Assembly: GCF_009498035.1 (NCBI RefSeq)
Contig: NZ_CP034550.1
Location: forward strand, 4,092,001-4,156,000
From: Saccharothrix syringae
GTDB taxonomy: Bacteria; Actinomycetota; Actinomycetes; Mycobacteriales; Pseudonocardiaceae
Reading direction: 5' to 3'
DNA: 64,000 bases
Position numbers and translations under genes: made by a program. Under the pieces are notes generated by a model. That model worked only from the letters and a program-made list of their open reading frames with translations. It was not told where the DNA came from and searched no databases. Positions 53,661 to 61,704 of this stretch are shown here, piece by piece; the first letter of the stretch is position 1, and each line of letters starts with the position of its first letter.

Positions 53661-54266
53661 TCAGGCCGGCGCGGCCGTGAACACCGACCACAGCATCCGG
53701 ATGGTGCGGGTGCGGGAGATGAACTCCAGGTCGTAGGCCGCGGCCGAGGGCTGGGTGGTCAGCGCCAGGTCGACCTCGCCGTCGCGGACCGCGATCGCGG
53801 CGGCGCTGGTCGAGGTGACCTTGACGGTCTCGTGGGCGGTGAAGCGGTCCGGCAGCAGCTGCGCCACCAGCGGCAGGGGAGCCGGGTGGCTGGCGATGCG
53901 CGGCCTGGGCGGCACCGCCGCGCCGCGCCGCCGGGCGATGCCGTACATCGGCGTGTCCCGGATGAACGCGCCGGCCAGCGCCAGCCGGGTGTCCATGTAG
54001 AAGTCGCTGACGTTGGCGTACGCGCTGGCGACCACCACGTGGCTCACCGCGCCGGAGCGCAGCGCGTCGCCAGCCTCCTCGTAGGTGTCGAACAGCCGCA
54101 CGTCGGGCGCGCCGACGCCGGCGAAGGTGTGCCAGACGTGCCGCGCGGCCTGTTCGCTGCTCGTGCCCGCCGGGCCCAGGGTGCCCACCGACCGCACCGG
54201 CACGTCGCGGCCCGCCAGCACGGACAGCCGCGGTTCGGCCAGCAGCAGGGGTTCCGCCAGTGACAT
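53661..54266 (-). CDS. BacA-like prephenate decarboxylase homologue
   Basis: A 201-residue protein of the prephenate dehydratase-like fold with the marks of BacA, the bacilysin prephenate decarboxylase, about 204 residues long. Shared features: VGTLGPAGTSSEQAARH, LFDTYEE, DFYMDTRLAL, IRDTPMYGIARR, IASHPAPLP, TSTSAAAI, VDLALTTQPSAAAYDLEF and the C-terminal MLWSVF. Known relatives (BacA, AerD, SalX) decarboxylate prephenate without aromatising it, giving dihydro-hydroxyphenylpyruvate, the entry to non-aromatic amino acids. It lacks the ACT domain of PheA. GGGAGAGAG precedes the ATG. Assignment rests on remembered motifs, not on an alignment. Confidence 0.8.
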   Translation of the reverse strand: MSLAEPLLLAEPRLSVLAGRDVPVRSVGTLGPAGTSSEQAARHVWHTFAGVGAPDVRLFDTYEEAGDALRSGAVSHVVVASAYANVSDFYMDTRLALAGAFIRDTPMYGIARRRGAAVPPRPRIASHPAPLPLVAQLLPDRFTAHETVKVTSTSAAAIAVRDGEVDLALTTQPSAAAYDLEFISRTRTIRMLWSVFTAAPA

Positions 54267-54279
54267 CTCGCTCTCTCCC

Positions 54280-55263
54280 TCACGCGTTCGGGGGCACGGG
54301 CACGCGGGTGAGCCAGTGCTCGCGCCGTTCGTCGCCGCCGCGCACCAGGTCTTGGTAGCGGCGGCGCAGTTCGGTGGTGACCGGGCCGGGTTCGCCGCGG
54401 CCGATCGCGCGACCGGCCAGCTCGACCACGGGCGTGATGCCCAGGCCGGTGCCGGTCAGGAAGACCTCGTCGGCCAGCAGCAGGTCGGCCGGCTGGAGGT
54501 CGCGCTCGACGGGGGCCAGGCCCAGGTCCACGGCCAGCTCCCGCGCGGTGTCGCGGGTGATGCCCTCCAGGATGTCGGCGCCCGGCGGCGGGGTCAGCAC
54601 CTCGTCGCCGCGCACCGCGAACACGTTGGCCGTGCTCGCCTCGGCGACCGAACCCCGCTCGTTGAGCAGGATCGCGTCGTCGTAGCCGGCCGCGCGGGCC
54701 TCGTCCACGGCCAGCGCGTTGTTCAGGTAGGCGCCGGTCGCCTTGGCCCGCACCGGGACCGACCGGGCGGGCGGGCGCGTCCACGAGCTGAACGCGCACC
54801 GCACCCCGCCCGCGGGCGAGTAGTCGCCCAGGGCGAACGCGATGACCGACAGCCCGTCGGAGTTGCCGCGCAGCGACACCCCCGGCGGGGTGCCGGGCAG
54901 CAGCCGGTACTTGTAGGCCAGCGGCCGGATGTAGGTGTCCTGCGCCGAACCGTTGCGGGACAACAGCTCCACCACGATCGAGGCCAGCTCGTCCACGCCG
55001 TGCGGCAGGTCGATGCGCAGCAGCCGGCACGACCGCTCGAACCGCGCGAGGTGGTCGTGCAGCCGGAACACCGCCAGCTCGGCGCGGCCGGGCACGACGT
55101 GCGCCCGGATGCCCTCGAACACGCCCGTGCCGTAGTGCAGGCCCTGCGTGGTGACCGGCAGGGTGGCCTCGGCCACCGGCACGAACCCGTCCAGGTGGTA
55201 GGCCCACGCCGCGGTGGCCGGTCGCCCGGTGGCGCGCCGGGGGCTGGAGACGCCGGCGGTCAC
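54280..55263 (-). CDS. Class IV (branched-chain-type) aminotransferase
   Basis: A 327-residue fold type IV PLP enzyme close to IlvE. LPVTTQGLHYGTGVFEGIRA is the N-terminal pattern, Lys174 (VRAKATGAYLNNALA) the Schiff-base lysine, and SVAEASTANVFAV, PPPGADILEGITRD and LLADEVFLTGTGLGITPVV the cofactor phosphate site. Together with the HisC-like enzyme it gives the operon two different transaminases. It may make an amino acid from a keto acid, or be the aminodeoxychorismate-lyase-type of the same fold. Start GTG is one base after the preceding stop. Confidence 0.9.
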   Translation of the reverse strand: MTAGVSSPRRATGRPATAAWAYHLDGFVPVAEATLPVTTQGLHYGTGVFEGIRAHVVPGRAELAVFRLHDHLARFERSCRLLRIDLPHGVDELASIVVELLSRNGSAQDTYIRPLAYKYRLLPGTPPGVSLRGNSDGLSVIAFALGDYSPAGGVRCAFSSWTRPPARSVPVRAKATGAYLNNALAVDEARAAGYDDAILLNERGSVAEASTANVFAVRGDEVLTPPPGADILEGITRDTARELAVDLGLAPVERDLQPADLLLADEVFLTGTGLGITPVVELAGRAIGRGEPGPVTTELRRRYQDLVRGGDERREHWLTRVPVPPNA

Positions 55264-55264
55264 G

Positions 55265-56677
55265 TCACGACCTCGCCGAGGCCAGGGCGCGGGCCGCCGC
55301 GGTCTCGGCGTCCACCTCCGACCGGTTGTCCACCACGCGCGCGGCCTTCCAGCTGACCATGGCGCCGGTGGAGGTGATGCTGCCGAACCGGTCGTGGTCG
55401 ACGCCGACCTCCACGCCGAGCACGTCCCGGCAGTGGTCCCGGATCGCCGGGTCCACCCGCGGCGGCTCGTCGTCCGCGGCCTCCAGCTTGAGCACCAGCC
55501 GGTCGGCGCCGTCGGCGCCGGTGTCGATGACCACCTGGTAGTCCAGGTAGCCGCGGACGTGGCCGAGCAGCAGGTTCTCCAGGTCGTAGCCGCTGATCCG
55601 GCGGCCGCCCACGACCAGCTCGTCGCGGGTGCGGCCCAGCACCTCCAGCCGGTCGGCGGGCAGCGAGGCCGCCGCGTCGCCGGGCGTCAGCCGCACCAGG
55701 TCGCCGGTGCGGTAGCGCACCAGCGGCTTCGCGCCCCGGTAGAGCGCGGTGACGACCAGCTCGCCGGTCCGCACCCCGCCGGCCGGCGCCACCGGGTCGC
55801 CGGTGGTGGGGTCGACGACCTCGTAGAAGTTGATCAGCGGCGCGGTGTAGAGGCCGCCGTCCTCGCCCGCCGCGCCCAGCACGGACGCCTCCTGCGAGGC
55901 GTACAGGGCGTTGTAGGCGCGGGCGCCCCACAGCTCGCCGATGTTGGCCAGCAGCTCCGGCGAGGCCAGTTCGCCGGTCAGCATCAGCACCCGCACCCGC
56001 AGGTCGCGCCGCGGGTCCAGGCCCGCCGCGCGCACCCGCTTGGCCAGCGTCAACGCCATGCCCGGGGTGCAGAACAGGCCGGTGACGCCCAGTTCGCGCA
56101 GCACCGCGACGGCCCGGTCGAAGCCGACCATGGGCGAGTGCGGCCACATCTTGGCCACCGCCAGGCCGAGGTTGCGGCACACGTCGCCGAACGTGTCGCC
56201 GAACGCGTGCAGCTCCGTGGGGCCGGACACGCCGATGACCTGGTCGTCGCCGTGGTGCCGGAAGATCGTGTCGTAGTGCACGGTGAGCACGGTGTTGTTG
56301 GCCAGCGAGTCCACGTTGTCGCGCGGGCACGGCGTGGAGGCGCCCGTGGTGCCCGTGGTCTCGTAGAAGATCCACGCCTTGGACAGCGGGCGCGACAGGA
56401 TGTCGTACCGCGCGGACCGCAGGTCGTCCTTGGTGGTGAACGGCACCGAGGTCCACGCCGCGCCGGTCGACGACGTGATCGCCGCCGGGTCCACGTGCGC
56501 CAGGTGCCGCCGGTAGAAGGGCGAGTTCGCCCGCGTGTACTCCACCGCGGACCGCAGGTTGGCGACCCGGTGGGCCTCCAGGCGGTCCGCGCCCCACCCG
56601 CCGGCGGCGAACTCCCGGTGGTCGTCGCGGAAGCGCCGGGCGACCTCGGCCAGTTCCTCGTTGAAGATGGTGAACAT
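55265..56677 (-). CDS. PaaK-like adenylate-forming enzyme
   Basis: A 470-residue member of the phenylacetate-CoA ligase branch of adenylating enzymes. FYRRHLAHVD, WTSVPFTTKDDLR, the P-loop FYETTGTTGASTP, the A5 segment NALYASQEAS, the hinge RYRTGDLVRL, and VVGGRRISGYDLENLLL are visible. These enzymes activate aromatic acids or amino acids to acyl-adenylates and pass them to CoA, an amine or a carrier. No carrier protein or condensation domain is in the window, so CoA or amide formation is more likely than NRPS loading (inference). GGGAG precedes the ATG. Confidence 0.88.
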   Translation of the reverse strand: MFTIFNEELAEVARRFRDDHREFAAGGWGADRLEAHRVANLRSAVEYTRANSPFYRRHLAHVDPAAITSSTGAAWTSVPFTTKDDLRSARYDILSRPLSKAWIFYETTGTTGASTPCPRDNVDSLANNTVLTVHYDTIFRHHGDDQVIGVSGPTELHAFGDTFGDVCRNLGLAVAKMWPHSPMVGFDRAVAVLRELGVTGLFCTPGMALTLAKRVRAAGLDPRRDLRVRVLMLTGELASPELLANIGELWGARAYNALYASQEASVLGAAGEDGGLYTAPLINFYEVVDPTTGDPVAPAGGVRTGELVVTALYRGAKPLVRYRTGDLVRLTPGDAAASLPADRLEVLGRTRDELVVGGRRISGYDLENLLLGHVRGYLDYQVVIDTGADGADRLVLKLEAADDEPPRVDPAIRDHCRDVLGVEVGVDHDRFGSITSTGAMVSWKAARVVDNRSEVDAETAAARALASARS

Positions 56678-56696
56678 CGGAATGCGGCTCCCGGGG

Positions 56697-57038
56697 TCAG
56701 CTCGCTGCGGGTACGGGCACGTCGTTGGTCACCACGGTCGCGTCCTGCTCGACGACGTCCGCGACGACCCAGTCGCTGATCTCCCGCCACCGGGCGATGG
56801 CGTCCTGGTGGAACGGGTGCGTCATGTAGCGCCCCAGCGCGTCCTCGTCGGCCAGCAGGCCGATGACGACGAAGTCGTAGGCCACGGGCCGGTCGGAGAC
56901 GTTGCGCCCCGCGTACCAGTGGGCCAGGTCCGGCACCTCGTCACCGACCCGGCGCGCCACCGCCTCCGCGGCCAGCACGGCGTCGTCGTCCCACGACACC
57001 CCGGGCTTGAACTTGAACAGCACGATGTGCCGGATCAT
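56697..57038 (-). CDS. Dabb (stress-responsive A/B barrel) domain protein
   Basis: A 113-residue dimeric alpha/beta-barrel protein: MIRHIVLFKFKPGVSWDDDA, YDFVVIGLLADEDALGRYMT, HPFHQDAI. Relatives include small cyclases and isomerases in polyketide and cannabinoid pathways as well as proteins of unknown role. Within this operon it may guide a cyclisation, isomerisation or decarboxylation step. The ATG overlaps the TGA of the chorismate mutase-MqnA gene (ATGA), indicating coupled expression. Confidence 0.88.
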   Translation of the reverse strand: MIRHIVLFKFKPGVSWDDDAVLAAEAVARRVGDEVPDLAHWYAGRNVSDRPVAYDFVVIGLLADEDALGRYMTHPFHQDAIARWREISDWVVADVVEQDATVVTNDVPVPAAS

Positions 57039-58156
57039 GCGTCTCCTCCGAAGAAGGTGATGTCGGCGTCCTCGGCCACGTCGCCGTGCCGCGCGGCGAG
57101 CTTGGCGAAGTGCCGGATGCCCGCGACCTGCCGCTCGCCCAGCGAGTGGTCGAGCACGCCCAGGTAGCGGGCCAGCTCGTCGCGGTCGAACAGGCCGTCG
57201 CCCGCGGGCGACCCGGCGACCTCGGCGAGGTGCCGGCCACCGCGACCGGCGGCGTCGAGCAGGGTGGCGTGCGCGGCCCGCACGTCGTCGGGGCGCCGCG
57301 CCGCCGTGGTCCGGCGCACCGCCCACACCGCGAACACCATGGGCAGCCCCGTCCACTCCCGCCACAGCGCGCCCAGGTCGTGCACGCGCAGGCCCGGTCG
57401 CGGGTGCAGGGTCTCGGCCAGCGCCGCGTCGCCGATCAGCACCGCGCCGCCCGCCTGCCGCAGCATGTCGGCCAGCACCGGCGGCTCCACCCGGTACTCG
57501 GCCTCGACCCCGACCCACTCGGTCAGCAGCACCTTGGCCAGCAGGGCCGCGGTGCGGCTGCTGGAGCCCAGCGCGACCCGGCCGCCCGCCAACCCGGCCA
57601 GCGGGCCGCGGGTGAACAGCTGGCACGACATGACCGGCCCGTCGCTGCCGATCGCCAGGCCGGGCAGGGCCAGCAGCTCCCGGTGGTGCCGCAGGTACTC
57701 GACGAGGCTGATCGGCGCCACGTCGACCTCACCGGCCAGCAGCGCGGCGGCCACCGCCTCGGGCGTGCCGGTCACGGGCTCGGGCGAGCCGGTGGCCGCC
57801 AGGCCCCAGCGCACCGCGGCGCAGTTGGCGAAGGAGAACACGCCCAGCCGCAGCGGCCTGGTCGCGGACTCGGCCTCCACCTCGGGCCGCTCGCGCTCGG
57901 CGCCCAGCCTGCCCCGGCAGATCTCCAGCACCGTCGAGCTGAGCACCGCGCCCGCGCTGCCGAACGCGCTGCGGTAGCGGCGGAAGATCTCCCGCTCCCG
58001 CGCCATGTCCGTGCGCACCCCGCCGTTGGCCAGCCGGTCGCGCTGGATGCCCGCGGAGATGCGCCGCCGCTCGTGCAGCAGCGCGATCAGCTGCGTGTCG
58101 AGGTCGTCGATCCGGCTCCGCGCTGGTGTGGTGCCCGGTTCCGTCCCTACGGACAC
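57035..58156 (-). CDS. Chorismate mutase-MqnA-type chorismate dehydratase fusion
   Basis: A 373-residue two-domain protein. Residues 13-85 are an AroQ-class chorismate mutase: SRIDDLDTQLIALLHERRRI, Asp50, Arg53 and Glu54 in TDMAREREIF; the usual last Gln is not evident. Residues about 100-345 match MqnA, which dehydrates chorismate to 3-enolpyruvylbenzoate in the futalosine route: RLGVFSFANCAAVRW, DVAPISLVEYLRH, IGSDGPVMSCQLFTR, SSSRTAALLAKVLL, IGDAALAE and DLGALWREWTGLPMVFAVWAVRR. The fusion is unusual because both domains would use chorismate. The dehydratase-like domain could instead act on prephenate. GGGGG precedes the GTG. Confidence 0.88.
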   Translation of the reverse strand: MSVGTEPGTTPARSRIDDLDTQLIALLHERRRISAGIQRDRLANGGVRTDMAREREIFRRYRSAFGSAGAVLSSTVLEICRGRLGAERERPEVEAESATRPLRLGVFSFANCAAVRWGLAATGSPEPVTGTPEAVAAALLAGEVDVAPISLVEYLRHHRELLALPGLAIGSDGPVMSCQLFTRGPLAGLAGGRVALGSSSRTAALLAKVLLTEWVGVEAEYRVEPPVLADMLRQAGGAVLIGDAALAETLHPRPGLRVHDLGALWREWTGLPMVFAVWAVRRTTAARRPDDVRAAHATLLDAAGRGGRHLAEVAGSPAGDGLFDRDELARYLGVLDHSLGERQVAGIRHFAKLAARHGDVAEDADITFFGGDA

Positions 58157-58190
58157 TGAAAACCCCCAGTAAAGTCGGTGCGGTCTTTTT

Positions 58191-59081
58191 TCAGAACGAG
58201 ACGCCGATGCGGTCGGGGTCCTCGTCGTCCACGGTCCGCAGGAATTCCGAGAAGAACTCGTGGACGTGGTCGATGGACCGCCCCGCGAACAACACGTGCT
58301 GGTAGTCCGTGATGTCGTACTCGGTGGTCGCCATGCCTTTCAGGTCCAGCGGCCGGATGTCCGCCTCGCGGAAGCGCTCCAGTTCGCCGAACGAGGACAG
58401 CAGGCCCGCGCCGTACGCGCGGAACTGGCCGCCCTCCTCGATGACGCCGTACTCCAGGGTGAACCAGAAGATGCGCGAGATCAGCTCGATCGTGCGCGGT
58501 TCGGCGACCCGCCGCACGGCCTCGCCGGTCAGCCGGTACAGCTCGGCGACCTTGGGGTTGCCCAGCGCGGGCGCGTGCCCGACCAGCTCGTGCACCACGT
58601 CCGCCTCGGGCGAGAACAGCGGCTGCGAGTGGTGCCGGATGAACTGCGCGGCGTAGAACCTCCGATCGGCCTGGACGCCGTAGAACTCCTCGATCGGCAC
58701 GAAGCCGACCGCGGGCTGGAGGCCGAACCCGGTCATCGCGGTCAGGCGCTCGGTGACCTCGTTGAGCTGCGGCACCCGGTCCGCGGGCAGGGCCAGCTCG
58801 GCGGCCCACTTCACCACGTCGGTGGCCGCGTACTCGTCGTGCCGCTCGGCCAGCGACCGCTGGATCACCCGCCAGGTCTCGTGGTCCCGCTCGTGGTAGT
58901 CGATCTCGGGCGCGGGCGTGCCGTACACGTGCTGCGCGCCCAGGTGGGCGATGCGGTTGCGGCGCTCCGTGTAGTCCTCGTCGCCGTGCGCCGGGTGGTT
59001 CGCCGGGAACGCGTAGCGCGGATAACCCGATTCGTCGTAGGTCATCGGCGCGTACAGGGCGACGTCGTCCATGTGCTCCAC
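58191..59081 (-). CDS. Phenylalanine/aromatic amino acid hydroxylase
   Basis: A 296-residue pterin-dependent aromatic amino acid hydroxylase. The non-heme iron ligands are His164 and His169 (DVVHELVGHAP) and Glu210 (FWFTLEYG), with the 5- and 41-residue spacing of bacterial phenylalanine hydroxylase. It lacks an ACT regulatory domain. It is the first gene of the eight-gene operon. Tyrosine, meta-tyrosine or another hydroxylated amino acid could be the product, since specialised relatives differ in regiochemistry. GTG 59081 or ATG 59072 (MDDVALY) may be the start; GGTGGAG lies between them. Confidence 0.92.
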   Translation of the reverse strand: MEHMDDVALYAPMTYDESGYPRYAFPANHPAHGDEDYTERRNRIAHLGAQHVYGTPAPEIDYHERDHETWRVIQRSLAERHDEYAATDVVKWAAELALPADRVPQLNEVTERLTAMTGFGLQPAVGFVPIEEFYGVQADRRFYAAQFIRHHSQPLFSPEADVVHELVGHAPALGNPKVAELYRLTGEAVRRVAEPRTIELISRIFWFTLEYGVIEEGGQFRAYGAGLLSSFGELERFREADIRPLDLKGMATTEYDITDYQHVLFAGRSIDHVHEFFSEFLRTVDDEDPDRIGVSF

Positions 59082-59244
59082 CGGTTTTCCGCTAGGGGGC
59101 GCCCGGGTGCGTGTAAATCATTTGAACCGGGTACCCGGAATTCAACGACCAGGTCAACGTATGACCGGCCCAATTAGCCGTCAACGTCACCCGGCGGTCG
59201 TCACCGGGGTGGACCACCGGGGCCACCGGGGTGGCCCACTTGGT

Positions 59245-59269
59245 AAAGTTTCCAAAGTTTGGAAACTTT
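59245..59269. promoter_or_regulatory. Perfect 12-bp-arm inverted repeat in the operon/lysE divergent promoter
   Basis: Arms AAAGTTTCCAAA and TTTGGAAACTTT flank a single central G. The element lies between the hydroxylase start (59081) and the lysE start (59341), 164 and 72 bp away. It is one of the most AT-rich stretches in the region. It shares half-sites with the palindrome at 20991-21008, so the same LacI-like protein family could bind both (inference). Confidence 0.75.
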
Positions 59270-59340
59270 CCGATGTGCCCCGCTCGGGCACCGGTGCGCA
59301 CTTCGCCGCGCGGCTATCGCCCTGCTGCTATCGTCGGGGC

Positions 59341-59970
59341 ATGTTCGCGACGCTGATCGCATTCGCCGGCGTGTCGTTGCTGGCCACGCTGATCCCGGGA
59401 CCGGACACGGCGGTGGTGATCAAGAACTCGCTGGGCCGCGGTCGCCGGTCGGCCATCGCCACCGCGGGCGGGTGCAGCACCGGCCAGGTCGGGTGGGGGC
59501 TCGCGTCGATCGCGGGCATCGCGGCGCTGCTGGCCACGTCCGTGGTCGCGTTCAGCATCATGAAGTGGGTCGGCGCGCTGTACCTGTGCTACATCGGCAT
59601 CCGGTCGCTGATCAGCGCGGTCCGCTCGGGCGGCGCGGCGGAGGCGGCCGGGCCGCGGGCGGCCGCACCGGGCGGCGCGGCCGCGTCCTATCGCGACGGT
59701 CTGCTCACCAACGCGCTGAACCCCAAGACGGCGTTGTTCATGTCCGCGCTGCTGCCGCAGTTCACCGGACCCGGCGACCCGGCGTGGCTGCCGTTCGCGC
59801 TCGTGGCCGTGACCGCGGTGGTCAGCTTCGCCTGCATGGCCGCCTACGCGCTGGTGTTCGCCAAGATCGGGGACGTGCTGCGGCGCCCGGTCGTGCGGCG
59901 GACGGTCGACGGCGCCATGGGCGGCGTGCTGGTGAGCTTCGGCGTGGGGCTGGCGTTCAGCCAGGCATGA
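59341..59970 (+). CDS. LysE/RhtB family amino acid exporter
   Basis: A 209-residue membrane protein with six helices. The family signature is FAGVSLLATLIPGPDTAVVI near the start and GLLTNALNPKTALFMSALLPQF in the middle. Such proteins export amino acids and derivatives. Its position, divergent from the biosynthetic operon across a shared inverted repeat, suggests that it exports the product of that operon. Its stop overlaps the end of the convergent regulator gene by 14 bp. Confidence 0.92.
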   Translation: MFATLIAFAGVSLLATLIPGPDTAVVIKNSLGRGRRSAIATAGGCSTGQVGWGLASIAGIAALLATSVVAFSIMKWVGALYLCYIGIRSLISAVRSGGAAEAAGPRAAAPGGAAASYRDGLLTNALNPKTALFMSALLPQFTGPGDPAWLPFALVAVTAVVSFACMAAYALVFAKIGDVLRRPVVRRTVDGAMGGVLVSFGVGLAFSQA

Positions 59971-61066
59971 GCCGGGACGCCCAGCCGTAGAGGTGGCGCG
60001 GGCGGCCGGTCTTGCCGTACTGCACGGTCATCACGGCCGAGCCCCGGTCCACCAGCTGCTTGAGGTAGCGGCGACTGGCCACCGAGGACAGGTTGCACCG
60101 GCGGCCGACCTCGGTGGCCGACAGCGGGGCGGTGCTGTCGTGCAGCACCATCGCGACCAGGCCGAGCGTGGACGTGGCGGGCGGTCGGCGGTCGCCGGTC
60201 GGACCGGGGCCGTGCACCAGGAGGTTGACCTCCTCCTGGTCCAGCGGCGCGTCGGGTTCCTTGCGCCCGGCCAGGCGCCACCGGCCCAGCCACACGCCCA
60301 GCAGCTCGCGCAGCGTCCCCGGGTCGACCGGGGCGACCAGGCAGGAGAACACGCCCAGCCTGGCGATGGTCAGCACCACGTCCGGGCGCGGGCGCGTGAC
60401 GACCAGGAGCGCGTCGCACTGGTGGCGGCCGTGCTCGCGCATCCGCCTCAGCGCGCCCAGCACCTGCTCCTCGTTGCCGGGGTCGCAGCACACCAGGGCG
60501 ATGTCGGGGCGCAGCGCCTGCACCACGTCCGGCACGCCGGCGTCCGCCCGCACCACGCCGGCGATCTCCAGCTCGCCGAGGGACTGGACGGTCCACAGGA
60601 CCGGCACGAGGTCGTCGGTATCGCCGACGGCCAGCACGCGGGCGCGGTTCCGCGTGGTGTTCGGGTGCGGGCCGGCGGGGGCCGCGGTGCCGGTCGCCGG
60701 GGTGCTGTTCGCCGGGTGATCGGAGCCGACGCGACGGGGGGCGGGGTGGACGGGGCCTGGGTGGACGGGGCCGGGGCGGACGGGGCCGGGGTGGACGGGA
60801 TAACCGGTCACCGGTGTGCCGGGTCTGAGGTCGACCGCCACGGCGTGATCGGGTCCGGGGCTGCCGGACCTGGGGCCGCCCGATCTGGGGCCGCCGGGTC
60901 CGGGGCGGTCGGGTCCGGGGCGGTCGGGTCCGGGGCGGTCGGGTCCGGGGCGGTCGGTCACCGGGGTTGTGGAGCCGGGGTTGCCGGTCGCCGGGCCGGC
61001 GGCTATCGCGGTGCCGACCCCCAGGTCGGCGATCTTGCGGTTGGTCACTCCCAAGCTTTCGGCCAC
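59957..61066 (-). CDS. DcuR/CitT-like regulator with degenerate receiver
   Basis: A 369-residue DNA-binding protein. Residues about 20-150 are low complexity, with 15-bp-encoded PGPDR and PGPVH repeats. Residues about 150-270 are a receiver-like domain whose phospho-acceptor is replaced (PDIALVC where PDLVLLD is expected) and whose conserved Lys is Ala (LVAPVDP). The C-terminus is the helix-turn-helix of the CitT/DcuR group (LSATEVGRRCNLSSVASRRY, LKQLVDRG). It probably regulates without phosphorylation. It adjoins the lysE/operon region and may control it. I chose the GTG at 61066 because GGGGGAC lies upstream; a TTG at 61081 is possible. Confidence 0.78.
   Translation of the reverse strand: MAESLGVTNRKIADLGVGTAIAAGPATGNPGSTTPVTDRPGPDRPGPDRPGPDRPGPGGPRSGGPRSGSPGPDHAVAVDLRPGTPVTGYPVHPGPVRPGPVHPGPVHPAPRRVGSDHPANSTPATGTAAPAGPHPNTTRNRARVLAVGDTDDLVPVLWTVQSLGELEIAGVVRADAGVPDVVQALRPDIALVCCDPGNEEQVLGALRRMREHGRHQCDALLVVTRPRPDVVLTIARLGVFSCLVAPVDPGTLRELLGVWLGRWRLAGRKEPDAPLDQEEVNLLVHGPGPTGDRRPPATSTLGLVAMVLHDSTAPLSATEVGRRCNLSSVASRRYLKQLVDRGSAVMTVQYGKTGRPRHLYGWASRLMPG
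60745..60957 (-). repeat. Two 15-bp tandem repeat blocks in the regulator gene
   Basis: Block one (60745-60798) has about four units encoding PGPVH or PGPVR; block two (60894-60957) has four units encoding GPDRP. Both are in frame and separated by about 95 bp. They form a Pro-rich spacer before the receiver-like domain. Confidence 0.85.
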
Positions 61067-61704
61067 TGTCGTGTCCCCCAAGGACGACGGGTCGACTTGC
61101 GCGTGCCGGCCGTGCCGGCGTGCTCCGACACCGAGTGGCCGGCGGTTGCGCGGTCACCGTTTCATGGCCCCCCAGTTTCGAGCACTTTCACATTACTGCG
61201 GCTTCGCTGCCGTCTCCAGCGGCCGCCGCGCTGCGAGCATCCGAAGGAGGTGTCGGGAAAAACGCTCAAATGGCGTCATCCGGACCGGTTCACCGCTCCC
61301 GGGCCGGCCGCGGTCGTGGTAGGCGACGCCCCATCCGGCGTACGCACTGGTAGTCCGACTGACGTGGGGTGCGCGGACTGGCGCGCGACCTGGAGGGGCG
61401 GGCGCGGGATGGGCACGGTGTCCCGGATGGTGGGAACGGATCTCACGGTCGGTTGCCATTGCAGCCGCAAATAACGTCGATCGACCCCCCGAACGGCCGA
61501 ATTATGACTTCGCACTGCTAAGGGCCGCCAGGTGGAATGGAATACTGTGAGATGAGTCACATTAGGGTGTGGACGCGGGTTCGAGCCATACCGAAATCCG
61601 GTGCGGTTAATAAGAAAAACCGAAGTCCGCACAAAACATCGCGGTGCGCCCATTAGAACTGCACCGGTTCAGGGCCGGTCGGTCGTGGTGTTCGGCTATC
61701 GGGA
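61067..61704. other. Intergenic 638 bp
   Basis: Lies between the regulator start and the phosphoribosyltransferase stop, both on the minus strand. The stretch 61470-61670 is notably AT-richer than its surroundings and has stops in all frames. It probably holds the regulator promoter. I see no gene, RNA or clear operator. Confidence 0.6.

Noticed and set aside
57035..58156. Ordinary PheA (chorismate mutase-prephenate dehydratase) protein
   Set aside because: The second domain carries MqnA motifs (WREWTGLPMVFAVWAVRR, SDGPVMS) rather than the prephenate dehydratase TRF motif, and there is no ACT domain.
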